A stretch of 64,000 nt of DNA from Nonomuraea jabiensis. Its GTDB lineage: Bacteria > Actinomycetota > Actinomycetes > Streptosporangiales > Streptosporangiaceae. Within the stretch, counting starts at the first letter, position 1, and every line of letters starts with the position of its first letter. The stretch spans positions 7,824,501 to 7,888,500 of the forward strand of contig NZ_JACHMB010000001.1 of the NCBI RefSeq assembly GCF_014204795.1, given 5' to 3'. The notes beneath the pieces were generated by a model, which was not told the DNA's origin, did not search any database, and worked only from the letters and a program-made list of their open reading frames with translations. Positions 32,391-41,167 of the stretch are shown here, in pieces. The translations under genes and the position numbers were made by a program.

Positions 32391-33329
32391 TCAGGAGCAG
32401 GTGACGGCGAGCTTGCCGAGCGCGCCGGCGCCGAAGGCGGCGAACGCCTCGGGTGCCCGCTCCAGCGGGTAGGCGGCGGTGATCGGCACGCGCAGCGCGC
32501 CGGAGGCGGCCTGCTCGGCCAGGGCGGCCAGAGTCTGCGGGTTGGGGTCAGCCATGATCGTGTGTACGGTGACGTCGCCGCCGGGGACGGCGTCGGCGGT
32601 CAGGCCGAGGGTGGAGGCCAGGCGGCCGCCCGGCCGCAGCAGGCCCGCGAGCTCGGCGCCGTCGCCCGCCAGGTGCACCACGGCGTCCACGCCCTCGGGG
32701 GCGAGGGCGCGGACCTGGGCCGGCAGGTCGCCGGTGAAGTCCACGAGGTGGACCGGCGTGCCGGTCAGGCCGGTGACGAAGTCGGCCTCGGCGCCGGGGC
32801 GGGCGGTGGCGATGACGCGGACGCCGCGGGCGGCGGCCAGCTGCACGGCCAGCGCGCCCACCCCGCCGGTGGCGCCGGAGACGAGAACCGTCTCGCCGCC
32901 GGCCGGGGCGATGGCGTTGAGGCTGTCCAGCGCCGCGGTGCCGGCCAGGCCCAGCGCGCCCGCCTCCCGAACGGACAGGCCGTCGGGGACGGGGGCCACG
33001 CCGTAGGTGGCGGACACGGTGACGTACTGGGCCAGCGAGCCGGTGCCCAGGAACGGCTTCATCACCACCCCGAAGACCGTCTGGCCGGCCTCGAAACCGT
33101 CCACGCCCTCGCCCAGGGCCTCGACGGTGCCCGCGAAGTCCTTGCCCACCACCAGCGGGAAGCGGTGGTCCATCACCCCTTGCAGGTAGCCGGCCGCGGT
33201 GGCGGCGTCGAAGCCGTTGATCGAGGAGACGGCCACCTTCACCAGCAGCTCGCCGGGCTCGGGGCGGGGAGTGCCGACCTCGCTCACGGCCGGGGTCGCG
33301 GGGACGGAGTCCAGCGTTACAGCACGCAT
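32391..33329 (-). CDS. NADP-dependent quinone-reductase-type oxidoreductase (MDR family)
   Basis: This 312-residue zinc-free medium-chain reductase opens MRAVTLDSVPATPAV and has VGKDFAGTVEALGEG and the nucleotide loop SGATGGVGALAVQLA. Such enzymes reduce quinones or enones with NADPH. It is divergent from a TetR gene, with two palindromes between them, and leads an operon with the SDR and doxX genes, together suggesting an electrophile or quinone response. Confidence 0.9.
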   Translation of the reverse strand: MRAVTLDSVPATPAVSEVGTPRPEPGELLVKVAVSSINGFDAATAAGYLQGVMDHRFPLVVGKDFAGTVEALGEGVDGFEAGQTVFGVVMKPFLGTGSLAQYVTVSATYGVAPVPDGLSVREAGALGLAGTAALDSLNAIAPAGGETVLVSGATGGVGALAVQLAAARGVRVIATARPGAEADFVTGLTGTPVHLVDFTGDLPAQVRALAPEGVDAVVHLAGDGAELAGLLRPGGRLASTLGLTADAVPGGDVTVHTIMADPNPQTLAALAEQAASGALRVPITAAYPLERAPEAFAAFGAGALGKLAVTCS

Positions 33330-33349
33330 GACGTACACCTTTCGAAAAG

Positions 33350-33426
33350 TGGAACGGGGGGCCCAGTTCCATGCCGACAGCCTAACAAGGAAACTGGGCA
33401 GCGTGTTCCACTTATGTAGAGTGGAA
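33350..33426. promoter_or_regulatory. TetR operator region with two GGAAC/GTTCC palindromes
   Basis: TGGAAC (33350-33355) faces GTTCCA (33366-33371) across 10 bases, and TTCCACT (33406-33412) faces AGTGGAA (33420-33426) across 7. All four half sites share the GTGGAA/TTCCAC word. The right palindrome covers TAGAGT (33417-33422), a -10 element 6 bases before the TetR ATG, so binding would block its own transcription. Confidence 0.6.
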
Positions 33427-33428
33427 TC

Positions 33429-34127
33429 ATGACTACCGCGGATCCCGACTCGCCCCTGGACCGGCAGCCCGAATCGGGGCTGCGCGCCGACGCCGAACGC
33501 AACCGCGAGCGCATCCTGGCCGCCGCCCGCCGCCTGTACGCCAGCCACGGGATCGGCGTCTCCATGGCCTGCATCGCCCGCGAGGCCGGCGTCGGCAAGG
33601 CCACCCTGTCGCGCCGTTTCGCCACCCGCGAAGAGCTCATCAACGCGGTCTTCGCCGACCGCATGGACGCCTATGCCGACGCGGTCGCCCGGGCCCTCGC
33701 GGATCCCGATCCCTGGCACGGCTTCGTCGGCTACATCGAGGCCGTCTGCGCCATGCAGGCCGCCGATCGCGGCTTCGCCGACGTGCTGGCCATGACCTTT
33801 CCCGCCGCGAAGGCGCTGGAAGCCCGCCGCGCCGAGGCGTACAACGGCTTCCTCGAACTCATCGCCCGCGCGCAGGCCGCCGGTCACCTGCGCGCCGACT
33901 TCACCTCGGAGGATCTCGTCATCTTGCTGATGGCCAACGCCGGTGTCGTCGCCGCCACCCAGGACGCCGCCCCCGGCGCCTGGCGCCGCCTGGTCGGCCA
34001 GATGCTGCGCGCGTACGCGGCCCCCGGCGCCGAGCCGGCGCCGCTGGAGCCGGCCCCCGCGCCCACCGCGCTGTATCGGGCCATGGTCCGCCTCACCCGC
34101 CCCGCCCCGGGCGGAGACACGGAGTGA
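33429..34127 (+). CDS. TetR-family transcriptional regulator
   Basis: This 232-residue protein has a TetR helix-turn-helix at about residues 25-70 (RNRERILAAARRLYASHG, GVGKATLSRRFATREEL), a ligand domain, and a Pro/Ala-rich linker (PGAEPAPLEPAPAPT) near the C terminus. It is divergent from the oxidoreductase operon and has a leaderless-style promoter. It probably represses both directions through the palindromes between them. Confidence 0.93.
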   Translation: MTTADPDSPLDRQPESGLRADAERNRERILAAARRLYASHGIGVSMACIAREAGVGKATLSRRFATREELINAVFADRMDAYADAVARALADPDPWHGFVGYIEAVCAMQAADRGFADVLAMTFPAAKALEARRAEAYNGFLELIARAQAAGHLRADFTSEDLVILLMANAGVVAATQDAAPGAWRRLVGQMLRAYAAPGAEPAPLEPAPAPTALYRAMVRLTRPAPGGDTE

Positions 34128-34131
34128 CCCG

Positions 34132-34150
34132 ACGGGGGGTGAAGCCCCGT
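34132..34150 (+). terminator. Possible stem-loop terminator after the TetR gene
   Basis: ACGGGG (34132-34137) and CCCCGT (34145-34150) form a 6-bp stem 5 bases after the stop, without a T tract. Actinobacterial terminators often lack T runs, so this is possible but weak. The remaining 220 bases to 34376 show no gene. Confidence 0.3.
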
Positions 34151-34376
34151 GCGCGCATCGGCCGGCCTGGGTGGTCGGTCCAGGTGGGGGGCTGCTGAGC
34201 CCCTGCCAGGGAGCGCGTTCACCGGGTTCGATGGGACGAGCGGCGGGCCGTCGAGGTCTTGCTGACCGTCTGACGCGCGGTCGCGGCGGACGGCACCGCG
34301 GCGCCGATCACGTCAGGCGACAGGTCTACGGTGGAGGATATGAGCACAGGAAGGACGAGGTGCGGGAGTTTCTGAG

Positions 34377-35090
34377 ATGGCACTGATCCTGGTGACCGGG
34401 GCATCCACCGGACTCGGATACGACACGGCGAACGCGCTGGCCGACGGCGGGCACGATGTGGTCATTCACGTCCGCAACCGGGCCCGACTCGGCGACGCGG
34501 ACGACACCGCCCGGTGGAAGGACGTCGTCTTCGGGGATCTCGCCGACCTGGACGAGGTCCGCGACGTTGCCCGGCAGGCCCGCAGGTTCGGCCGCTTCGA
34601 CGCCGTCATCCACAACGCCGGCACCATGCGTTCCCCCGAAGCGGGCACCGTCAACACCGTCGCGCCGTACCTGCTGACGGCCCTGATGGACAGGCCGGGC
34701 AGGCTCATCTACCTGAGCAGTTCCATGCACCGAGGCGGCTCCACCGACCTGCGACGGCTGGCCACCGGCACCGCTTCGTACAGCGACAGCAAGCTGTGGG
34801 TCACCACGCTCGCGCTGGCGCTCGCGTCGCGGTGGGAGGGAACCTCGACCCACGCGGTCGACCCCGGCTGGGTCCCCACCCGCATGGGCGGCGCCGGCGC
34901 GCCGGATGACCTGGCGGCTGGACACCAGACCCAAGTGTGGCTCGCCACCCACCATGACGTGACGCCGGCCACCGGCGGCTACTGGTATCACCGGCAGGTG
35001 CAGACGCCGCACCCCGCCTCGCGGGACGAGGATTTCCAGGCTCGCCTCATCCACGCCCTGGAGAGCCACACGGGCGTCCCGCTCGCCTGA
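34377..35090 (+). CDS. Short-chain dehydrogenase/reductase
   Basis: This 237-residue SDR has VTGASTGLG, the HNAGTM variant of NNAG, the catalytic Ser in LSSSMH, and YSDSK as Y-x3-K. It resembles the retinol-dehydrogenase-like divergent SDRs that oxidise or reduce hydroxy groups with NADP. It stands alone, converging on the DeoR gene, and no partner suggests its substrate. Confidence 0.88.
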   Translation: MALILVTGASTGLGYDTANALADGGHDVVIHVRNRARLGDADDTARWKDVVFGDLADLDEVRDVARQARRFGRFDAVIHNAGTMRSPEAGTVNTVAPYLLTALMDRPGRLIYLSSSMHRGGSTDLRRLATGTASYSDSKLWVTTLALALASRWEGTSTHAVDPGWVPTRMGGAGAPDDLAAGHQTQVWLATHHDVTPATGGYWYHRQVQTPHPASRDEDFQARLIHALESHTGVPLA

Positions 35091-35123
35091 CCGCGGCAAG
35101 CTCGGAGCGGGTCACATCGGGCG

Positions 35124-35945
35124 CTATGGGGCGATCGGCCGGCCCTCGGCCGGCTGCGGCTTGGCGATCTGTCCTTCGGCGTCGACCACGACCACCTCGA
35201 CACCCTCGGCCGCGAACGGGGCCAGCGCCTCCTCCGGGGCGCCGGCGTCGGTCACCAGCGTCCATGGCCGGGGGAGCTGGACCCAGGCGTGGAACGGACG
35301 CCGCCCGAGCTTGGCCGCGTGCGCCAGCACGTAGGTCTTGTGGGAACTGCGCGCCATGAGCTCCTTGAGGCGGGTCTGCTGGAGGTCGGCCTCGCAGATC
35401 CCGCGGTCGGCGGTGACTCCGTCAGCCCCGAGGAAGACGCGGTCGAACGACATCCGCTCCAGGGAGGTCTCGGTGACGGGGCCGACGAATCCCTGGCTGA
35501 GGTGGCGCAGCCTGCCGCCGAGACACTCCACGTGGAGGCCCTCGACGTCGTCGAGCTCCTTCAGCACCGTCAGGCTCGTGGTGGCGATCAGGAGCTGGGT
35601 GCTGGAGCGCAGTTCGTGAGCCAGCGCCGCGACGGTCGAGCCGGCGTCGAGCAGCACGGACTCCCCGGCTCCGATCTGCTGGGCCGCCCACCGGGCGATT
35701 CCGCGTTTGGCCTCGAAGGCGTCACCGACGCGCTGGCGCAGCGAGTCCTCGGGGTGCGCGACGACGGCCATCGCGCCGCCGTACGTGCGGGCCAGCAGCC
35801 CCTGCGCGGTCAGCCGGGCGAGGTCACGCCGGATGGTCGAGGAGGTCACGTCGAACGTCGAGGACAGCTCCTCGACGCTGGCCAGACCACTGGTCGTGGC
35901 CAGGCGTACGATCTCGGCGCGCCGACGGTCAGAGTTTCTGGACAA
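35124..35945 (-). CDS. DeoR-family transcriptional regulator
   Basis: This 273-residue protein has an N-terminal DeoR winged helix (RRAEIVRLATTSGLASVEEL, SSTIRRDLARLTAQG) and a DeoRC sugar-phosphate sensor domain (LLDAGSTVAAL, FLGADGVTADRGI, KTYVLAHAAKLG). I place the start at TTG 35945 because AGAAGGAGGAG lies directly before it; the ATG at 35969 has no ribosome site. It follows the kinase-PdxA fusion gene by 38 bp on the same strand and probably senses a phosphorylated intermediate of the sugar-acid pathway. Confidence 0.92.
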   Translation of the reverse strand: MSRNSDRRRAEIVRLATTSGLASVEELSSTFDVTSSTIRRDLARLTAQGLLARTYGGAMAVVAHPEDSLRQRVGDAFEAKRGIARWAAQQIGAGESVLLDAGSTVAALAHELRSSTQLLIATTSLTVLKELDDVEGLHVECLGGRLRHLSQGFVGPVTETSLERMSFDRVFLGADGVTADRGICEADLQQTRLKELMARSSHKTYVLAHAAKLGRRPFHAWVQLPRPWTLVTDAGAPEEALAPFAAEGVEVVVVDAEGQIAKPQPAEGRPIAP

Positions 35946-35983
35946 CGCTCCTCCTTCTCGGCTTGTCATTCAACGCCCCGGAG

Positions 35984-38383
35984 TCAGTTGGCCGGGCTGG
36001 GAGACATCTGGGCGGCTTGGCGCAGCGCCTCGATCATGCTACCGACCTCGGCGATGCCCTTCCCGGCGATGTCGAAGGCGGTTCCGTGGTCCACGGACGT
36101 GCGGATGACGGGCAGGCCCACGGTGATGTTCACCCCGGCTTCGATGCCGAGGATCTTCACCGGGCCGTGGCCCTGGTCGTGGTACATCGCCACGATGAGG
36201 TCGTAGTCCCCGCGTCCCGCGACGAAGAACGCCGTGTCGGCGGGCAGCGGTCCCTGCACGTCGATGCCGTCGGCCTGCAGCACCTCGATGGCGGGCACGA
36301 TCTTCTCGGCCTCTTCCCCGTATCCGAACAGGCCGTTCTCCCCGGCGTGCGGGTTGATGCCGCACACGCCGATGCGCGGGTTGTCGATCCCGGCCCGCCG
36401 CAGCGCCTCGTGGCCGCGGCGAACGGTCCGCTCCACCAGGCCGGGTTCGATCTTCGCGATCGCGTCGATCAGTCCGATGTGCGTGGTGACGTGGATGACC
36501 CGGATCTTCGGCGAGGACAACATCATGGACACCTCGTCGATCCCGGTCAGGTGCGCGAGGAGTTCGGTGTGTCCCGGGAAGATGTAGCCGCCGGCGTGCA
36601 GGGCCTCCTTGTTCAGCGGTGCCGTGCAGATGGCCTGCACCTCCCCGGCCATCGCCAGCCCGCTGGCGACGCGTACGTAGTGGTAGGCGGCCGCCCCCGC
36701 CACGGGGGAGACCTTCCCCCAGGGCAGATCCTCCGGCAGCAGCGCCAGGTCGATGACATTGACGCGTCCCGGCTGGAACACGGCATCGGCCACCGTGTCG
36801 ATCGCCACGATCTCGGTGTCGATCCCGAGGATGCCGGCCGCCTGGCGCAGCCGTCCGGCGTCGCCGATGACGACGGGACGGCAGAGCTCGGCGACCTGGG
36901 GGTCCTGGAGGGCGCCGACGATGACTTCCGGGCCCACGCCGGCTCCGTCACCCATGGTGACGGCGATGATCGGGGTGGCCGCGGTGCGCGGCTGCGCGCC
37001 GACGGCGGCGGTGGAGATGCTCACGAGAGGACCTTTCGCTTGGTTCTGGGGAGGGGCGGGGTCAAGGGTTGCGAGGGAGTGCGCGGCCAGGGCCGTGACG
37101 ATCTCGACGAGCGAGCCGGCTCCCCCGAAGCTGCCCGGGCGGGTGACCACGGAACGGCCGTCGGGCGTCCGGGAGTGGACGGCTCCCGGGTGCACCTGCC
37201 CGACCGGTGTCAGTTCCCGCACCTGAAGGGCGTCGAGGACGCGCCGGGCGGTCTCGCCGCCGGTCAGCACGAGGTCCACCGTCCGGGGGGACGCGCGTAC
37301 CGCGTCCGCGACGACCTCGGCCAGCCGCCGCGCGAGGTCGCGCGAGGCCGCCGGGAGGACGGCGCCGGCGGAGTCGAGGAAGGCCACGACCGGCCGGTCG
37401 CCGATCGGGATGCGGGGGAGGGGGTCCCGTCCGGAGGGCGGGCCGAGCAGCGCCGTCAAGGGCAGGGCCACGGGTACGGCTCCCGCCTCGACCAGCCGGC
37501 GAACCTGCTCGGCCGCGACCGGCTCGGCGCTGCCCACCACGACGAGCGGCGCCGGGCGCGCCACGCCGTCGTGGGGCACCTCCCCGACGGGCACCTCCCC
37601 GACGGGCGTCTGCTCGGTGGCCGTCTGCTCGATGGCCGCGCCGAGAGCCCGCAGATGGCGCCCGAGCGCGTCGGCGAGTCCGCCGGACCCGACCAGCCGC
37701 ATCGACGGTACGGCCAGCGCGGCACGCAGCACGGCGTCCAGATCGTGATCCGTCTCGGCGTCGCACAGCGCGATGTGCGAGTCTGCGGCGCAGGAGGCGA
37801 TCGCGTCGGAAAGGCGATCCGATCGCACGGTCGCCAGGTCCAGTACGCGGACCGGAAGCGGCGCCAGGGCCGCCTCGACCGACGCCGGAGGGGAGACGCC
37901 GTCCACCGCCCAGGCGTCCGCCCGATGGAGGGGCACACCGTCCAGGTACAGCACGCCGCCGCGTACCACCCGGTCGAGACCGGGCAGGGCAGGGGCGACG
38001 ACGATGCCGGTCCCCGGCGCCACGAGCGCGGCCACCTCCGCCGCGACGTTGCCGCGCAGCAGAGAGTCGATCTTCTTGAAGACCAGCCGCGGCCGCCCGG
38101 CCGGGGCCAGGGCGAGCGCGGAACGCACCGCCGCGGCGGCCTCGGCGGCAGGCCGGTGCCGGGAGTCGGTGTCGACCACCAGGATGTCGGCGGGCTCGCG
38201 CTCGCCCCGCACGGCCTGGTGAGCGAGCACAATCCTCGTGCGTGTTCCGCGCATAAGTATTCGCGCTGCCGACTCGGCCGCGCCCGAGAGGTCGTCGGCC
38301 ACGATGAGGACGCCATGCGCGGCCGTGCTTCTCCTGGGCGTCAAGGAATCCCCCGATGTGATCGATCTGTGCACCTCAGACAC
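35984..38383 (-). CDS. Natural fusion: DUF1537 four-carbon-acid-sugar kinase + PdxA-type dehydrogenase
   Basis: A single 799-residue frame joins two enzymes. Residues 20-440 are a DUF1537 kinase (VADDLSGAAESA, FKKIDSLLRGN, LVLTGGETARRVL). Residues 471-799 are a PdxA2-type dehydrogenase (VTMGDGAGVGPE, GHTELLAHLTG, NPHAGENGLFG, MYHDQGHGPVK) with its metal His residues. Stand-alone homologues phosphorylate D-threonate/D-erythronate at O4 and then oxidise and decarboxylate the product to dihydroxyacetone phosphate. No stop separates the halves; an internal GTG at 37024 could also yield free PdxA. The start is a GTG, chosen with moderate confidence. It precedes the DeoR gene in one transcription unit. 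Confidence 0.9.
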   Translation of the reverse strand: MSEVHRSITSGDSLTPRRSTAAHGVLIVADDLSGAAESAARILMRGTRTRIVLAHQAVRGEREPADILVVDTDSRHRPAAEAAAAVRSALALAPAGRPRLVFKKIDSLLRGNVAAEVAALVAPGTGIVVAPALPGLDRVVRGGVLYLDGVPLHRADAWAVDGVSPPASVEAALAPLPVRVLDLATVRSDRLSDAIASCAADSHIALCDAETDHDLDAVLRAALAVPSMRLVGSGGLADALGRHLRALGAAIEQTATEQTPVGEVPVGEVPHDGVARPAPLVVVGSAEPVAAEQVRRLVEAGAVPVALPLTALLGPPSGRDPLPRIPIGDRPVVAFLDSAGAVLPAASRDLARRLAEVVADAVRASPRTVDLVLTGGETARRVLDALQVRELTPVGQVHPGAVHSRTPDGRSVVTRPGSFGGAGSLVEIVTALAAHSLATLDPAPPQNQAKGPLVSISTAAVGAQPRTAATPIIAVTMGDGAGVGPEVIVGALQDPQVAELCRPVVIGDAGRLRQAAGILGIDTEIVAIDTVADAVFQPGRVNVIDLALLPEDLPWGKVSPVAGAAAYHYVRVASGLAMAGEVQAICTAPLNKEALHAGGYIFPGHTELLAHLTGIDEVSMMLSSPKIRVIHVTTHIGLIDAIAKIEPGLVERTVRRGHEALRRAGIDNPRIGVCGINPHAGENGLFGYGEEAEKIVPAIEVLQADGIDVQGPLPADTAFFVAGRGDYDLIVAMYHDQGHGPVKILGIEAGVNITVGLPVIRTSVDHGTAFDIAGKGIAEVGSMIEALRQAAQMSPSPAN

Positions 38384-38503
38384 GCTCTCACTTCCCCTGC
38401 GAACCCTCCTGCGCGATCCGCTCCGAAGTGAGGCGTGGACGTCGGCCTAACCTCCGTCTTGCCTGGATGATGTCACAGCTTGCACAAAATGCGCTAGAGC
38501 TCT

Positions 38504-38518
38504 TGCGCGAAGCGCGCA
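38504..38518. promoter_or_regulatory. Palindrome TGCGCG-AAG-CGCGCA between the divergent sugar-acid operons
   Basis: This perfect 6-bp-armed repeat lies in the 240-bp gap between the fusion gene and the ABC operon. TGCACAAAATGCGC nearby (38481-38494) resembles another copy of the half site. It is a candidate site for the DeoR protein. Promoter elements for either side are not clear. Confidence 0.4.
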
Positions 38519-38626
38519 TGCATGTAATGGTGCAGCAACGTCGTTGTGACGTGGGAAACATCCGGTCCTGGCAGGCGGCCGCTGAGAAGCGCACCGCTGA
38601 GGACGGTCCAGAAAGCGAGAAGCCCA

Positions 38627-40228
38627 GTGACTCATCTCGGAAGCGGCCCCCAGTACTCCCGCCGAAGTCTTCTCCGTCTCGGTGCTCTCACAGGCGCGGC
38701 CATGACGCTGAGTCCCCTCGCCGCCTGCGCGGGACCTGGGCCCGTCGCCGGCGCCGGCTCCGGTGCCGGTTCCACCGCCGGTCCGGGTCTCACGCTGGCG
38801 CTCAACCGCTCGCTCGTGTCGCTGGACAACAAGCTCAACCAGTTCGACGCCGCCGTCAGCGTCCAGCGTGGCGTCCGGCAGGCGCTGACCTTCATCGACC
38901 AGAAGCTCACCGTGCAGCACGTCCTGGCCGAGAGGTTCGAGCTGACGGGCCCCACCGAATGGACGGTCAAGCTGCGTGACGGCGTTCACTACTCCGACGG
39001 CAGCCCGGTGAAGGTCGAAGACGTCTCAACGGCCCTGCAGATGTACCAGAAGGTCCCCGGATCGTTCCTGGCCGGCCTGTTCCCCGAGTGGCCGACGGTC
39101 ACCCCCGTCGACGCGAGCACCTTCAAGCTCGTGACCGAGAACCCGGTGCCGACCCTCGACTACCTGATGGCGAACATCCTGATCACCCCCGCCGCCGCGA
39201 ACAAGGCGGAGGAGCTCCAGGGCGGCATCGGCTCGGGCCCCTACGTCGTCACCTCCGCGAACCGGGGCACCGGCGAGTACACGCTGCAGGTCAACGACAA
39301 ATACTGGGGTCCCGCGCCCGCGATCAAGAGCGTGCAGGTCAGGTTCCTCCCCGAGGAGGCCAACCGCGTCGTCGCCCTGCGCAGCGGCGAGGTCGATGTG
39401 ATCGACGCGATCTCCCCCGACGCGATCAGCCAGCTGTCCGGTCTCGGCGACGTGGAGATCCAGCAGGTGCCGAGCACGCGCATCACGCAGCTCTTCTACA
39501 ACTTCCGCAAGCCCTCCGGACACCCCCTCGCCGACGTGCGCGTGCGCGAGGCGCTCAGCTACGCCATCAACGGCCCCTCCCTGATCAAGGACGTCTTCGC
39601 CGACTCGGCGACCCAGGCCCGAGGCGTGGTGGCCGACACCCTGACCGGGGCGGTGCAGACCGGCGAGTACGTCTACGACCCGCAGAAGGCCAAGCAGATG
39701 CTCGAGGCCGCCGGGGTGAAAGACCTCAAGATCAAGATCATCTGGGAGACCGGGGAGTTCGCCAACGACACGAGCGTCATGGAGGCGGTGGTGGAGATGC
39801 TCAAGGCGGTCGGCGTGCAGGCCGAACTCCAGCAGTTCCAGCCGGGCGGCGACATCTCCAAGTGGCGGCAGGGCCGGGGCGGCGACTGGGACGTCCTCGG
39901 CAACGGCTACCCCGGCCCGACCGGGCTGGCGCTGACCCCGCTGCAGGGCATGTTCGCCGGCACGGAGGAGAAGGAGGCCACCCGGGACACCTACCACGGC
40001 TACGTGTTCCCCAAGATCACTGCCATGCTCCAGAAGGCCTCTCGGGAAACCGACAGGACGGCCCGCGACGCGTTGCTCGCCACCGCCCAGAAGGAGATCT
40101 GGAACACCTGGCCCTGCATGTGGGCCTTCGTCCCCAAGACCGTCATCGCCCGGCGCAAGCGCGTGCAGAACGTCCTGCTCAGTCCCACCAACTCCTACGA
40201 CCTGGCATCTGTCCGGCTGAATGGATGA
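38627..40228 (+). CDS. ABC importer substrate-binding lipoprotein (SBP family 5), Tat-exported
   Basis: This 533-residue protein has a twin-arginine signal (YSRRSLLRLG, residues 10-19) and lipobox LAAC with Cys34 as lipid anchor. The mature part is the oligopeptide/nickel/oligosaccharide-type binding protein (LRDGVHYSDGSPVKVEDV, VREALSYAINGPSLIKDV). It would bind its ligand outside the membrane for the DppBC-like permease. In this operon with sugar-acid enzymes the ligand is more likely an acidic sugar or glycoside than a peptide. The GTG start is placed by the signal peptide. Confidence 0.93.
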   Translation: MTHLGSGPQYSRRSLLRLGALTGAAMTLSPLAACAGPGPVAGAGSGAGSTAGPGLTLALNRSLVSLDNKLNQFDAAVSVQRGVRQALTFIDQKLTVQHVLAERFELTGPTEWTVKLRDGVHYSDGSPVKVEDVSTALQMYQKVPGSFLAGLFPEWPTVTPVDASTFKLVTENPVPTLDYLMANILITPAAANKAEELQGGIGSGPYVVTSANRGTGEYTLQVNDKYWGPAPAIKSVQVRFLPEEANRVVALRSGEVDVIDAISPDAISQLSGLGDVEIQQVPSTRITQLFYNFRKPSGHPLADVRVREALSYAINGPSLIKDVFADSATQARGVVADTLTGAVQTGEYVYDPQKAKQMLEAAGVKDLKIKIIWETGEFANDTSVMEAVVEMLKAVGVQAELQQFQPGGDISKWRQGRGGDWDVLGNGYPGPTGLALTPLQGMFAGTEEKEATRDTYHGYVFPKITAMLQKASRETDRTARDALLATAQKEIWNTWPCMWAFVPKTVIARRKRVQNVLLSPTNSYDLASVRLNG

Positions 40229-40231
40229 CTC

Positions 40232-41167
40232 GTGGTCCGATATGTCGCCCAACGCGTCGGGCAGAGCCTGCTGGCGATCTTCCTGACCGTCTCCACAGTC
40301 TTCGTCCTCGTACGGCTGGCGCCAGGCGATCCGGCCGCCGCCTACGCCAGCCCCCTGGCCACCACGGCGGAGCTCGAACGCATCCGCGTCCAGTTCGGCC
40401 TGGACAAACCGCTGATCCAGCAGTACGGAATCTTCGTCCGTGACCTGTTCAGCGGCAACCTGGGCACGTCCTTCTCCTTCCAGGCCCCCGCCCTGGACGT
40501 CGTCCTCAGCCGCATGCCGTACACCGTCATGCTCGCGGTCTCCTCCATCCTGTTCGCCGCGGTCGTGGCCATCCCGCTCGGCGTCTGGATGGCGCGGCAC
40601 GCCGACACCGCCCGCGAGCTGGGGGCCAACGTGGCCATGATCGCCGGCCAGTCCATGCCGGAGTTCTGGAGCGGCATCATGCTGCTGACCATCTTCGCGG
40701 TGCTCGTCCCCGTGCTCCCGGCCTCAGGTTTCACCAGCTGGGCCGGCCTGGTGCTGCCGACCGTGACGGTCGGCATCCTGCAGATCGCGCTGATCTCCCG
40801 CCTGGTGCGCCGGGAGGTGGGGGCCGGCTTCGCGGCTCCCTACCTGACGATCGCCCGCTCCCGCGGCATCTCCGAGCGCGGCCTGACCTGGCGCTACGCC
40901 ATGGGCAACTCGGCCGTCCCGGTGGTGACCGCGCTCGGCACCCGGTTCGCCGCCATGCTCAACGGCGTCGTGGTGGTCGAGGTCGTCTTCGCCTGGCCCG
41001 GTGTCGGATCGCTCGTCGTGCGCGCGCTGGAAACCAGGGACTACCCGCTGATCCAGGCGACCGTCCTGGTCACGGCCATCCTGACCGTGGCCGTCCAACT
41101 CCTCATCGATCTCATCTACCCGCTGCTCGACCCGCGGGTACGACTCGGGAAGGCGGTGGCCTCATGA
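40232..41167 (+). CDS. ABC importer permease, DppB-like
   Basis: This 311-residue protein has six hydrophobic helices. The N-terminal RYVAQRVGQSLLAIFL opening and the cytosolic coupling motif (YLTIARSRGISERGLTWRYA) are those of family-5 permeases. It starts by GTG 3 bp after the binding-protein stop and overlaps the next permease gene by ATGA. It forms the channel with the next gene's product. Confidence 0.94.
   Translation: MVRYVAQRVGQSLLAIFLTVSTVFVLVRLAPGDPAAAYASPLATTAELERIRVQFGLDKPLIQQYGIFVRDLFSGNLGTSFSFQAPALDVVLSRMPYTVMLAVSSILFAAVVAIPLGVWMARHADTARELGANVAMIAGQSMPEFWSGIMLLTIFAVLVPVLPASGFTSWAGLVLPTVTVGILQIALISRLVRREVGAGFAAPYLTIARSRGISERGLTWRYAMGNSAVPVVTALGTRFAAMLNGVVVVEVVFAWPGVGSLVVRALETRDYPLIQATVLVTAILTVAVQLLIDLIYPLLDPRVRLGKAVAS

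Noticed and set aside
34128..34376. Possible riboswitch or structured leader before the SDR gene at 34377
   Set aside because: Only a short GC stem near the TetR stop was found; no conserved aptamer pattern could be recognised.
35946..35969. ATG at 35969 as the start of the DeoR gene
   Set aside because: No ribosome site precedes it, whereas AGAAGGAGGAG directly precedes the in-frame TTG at 35945.
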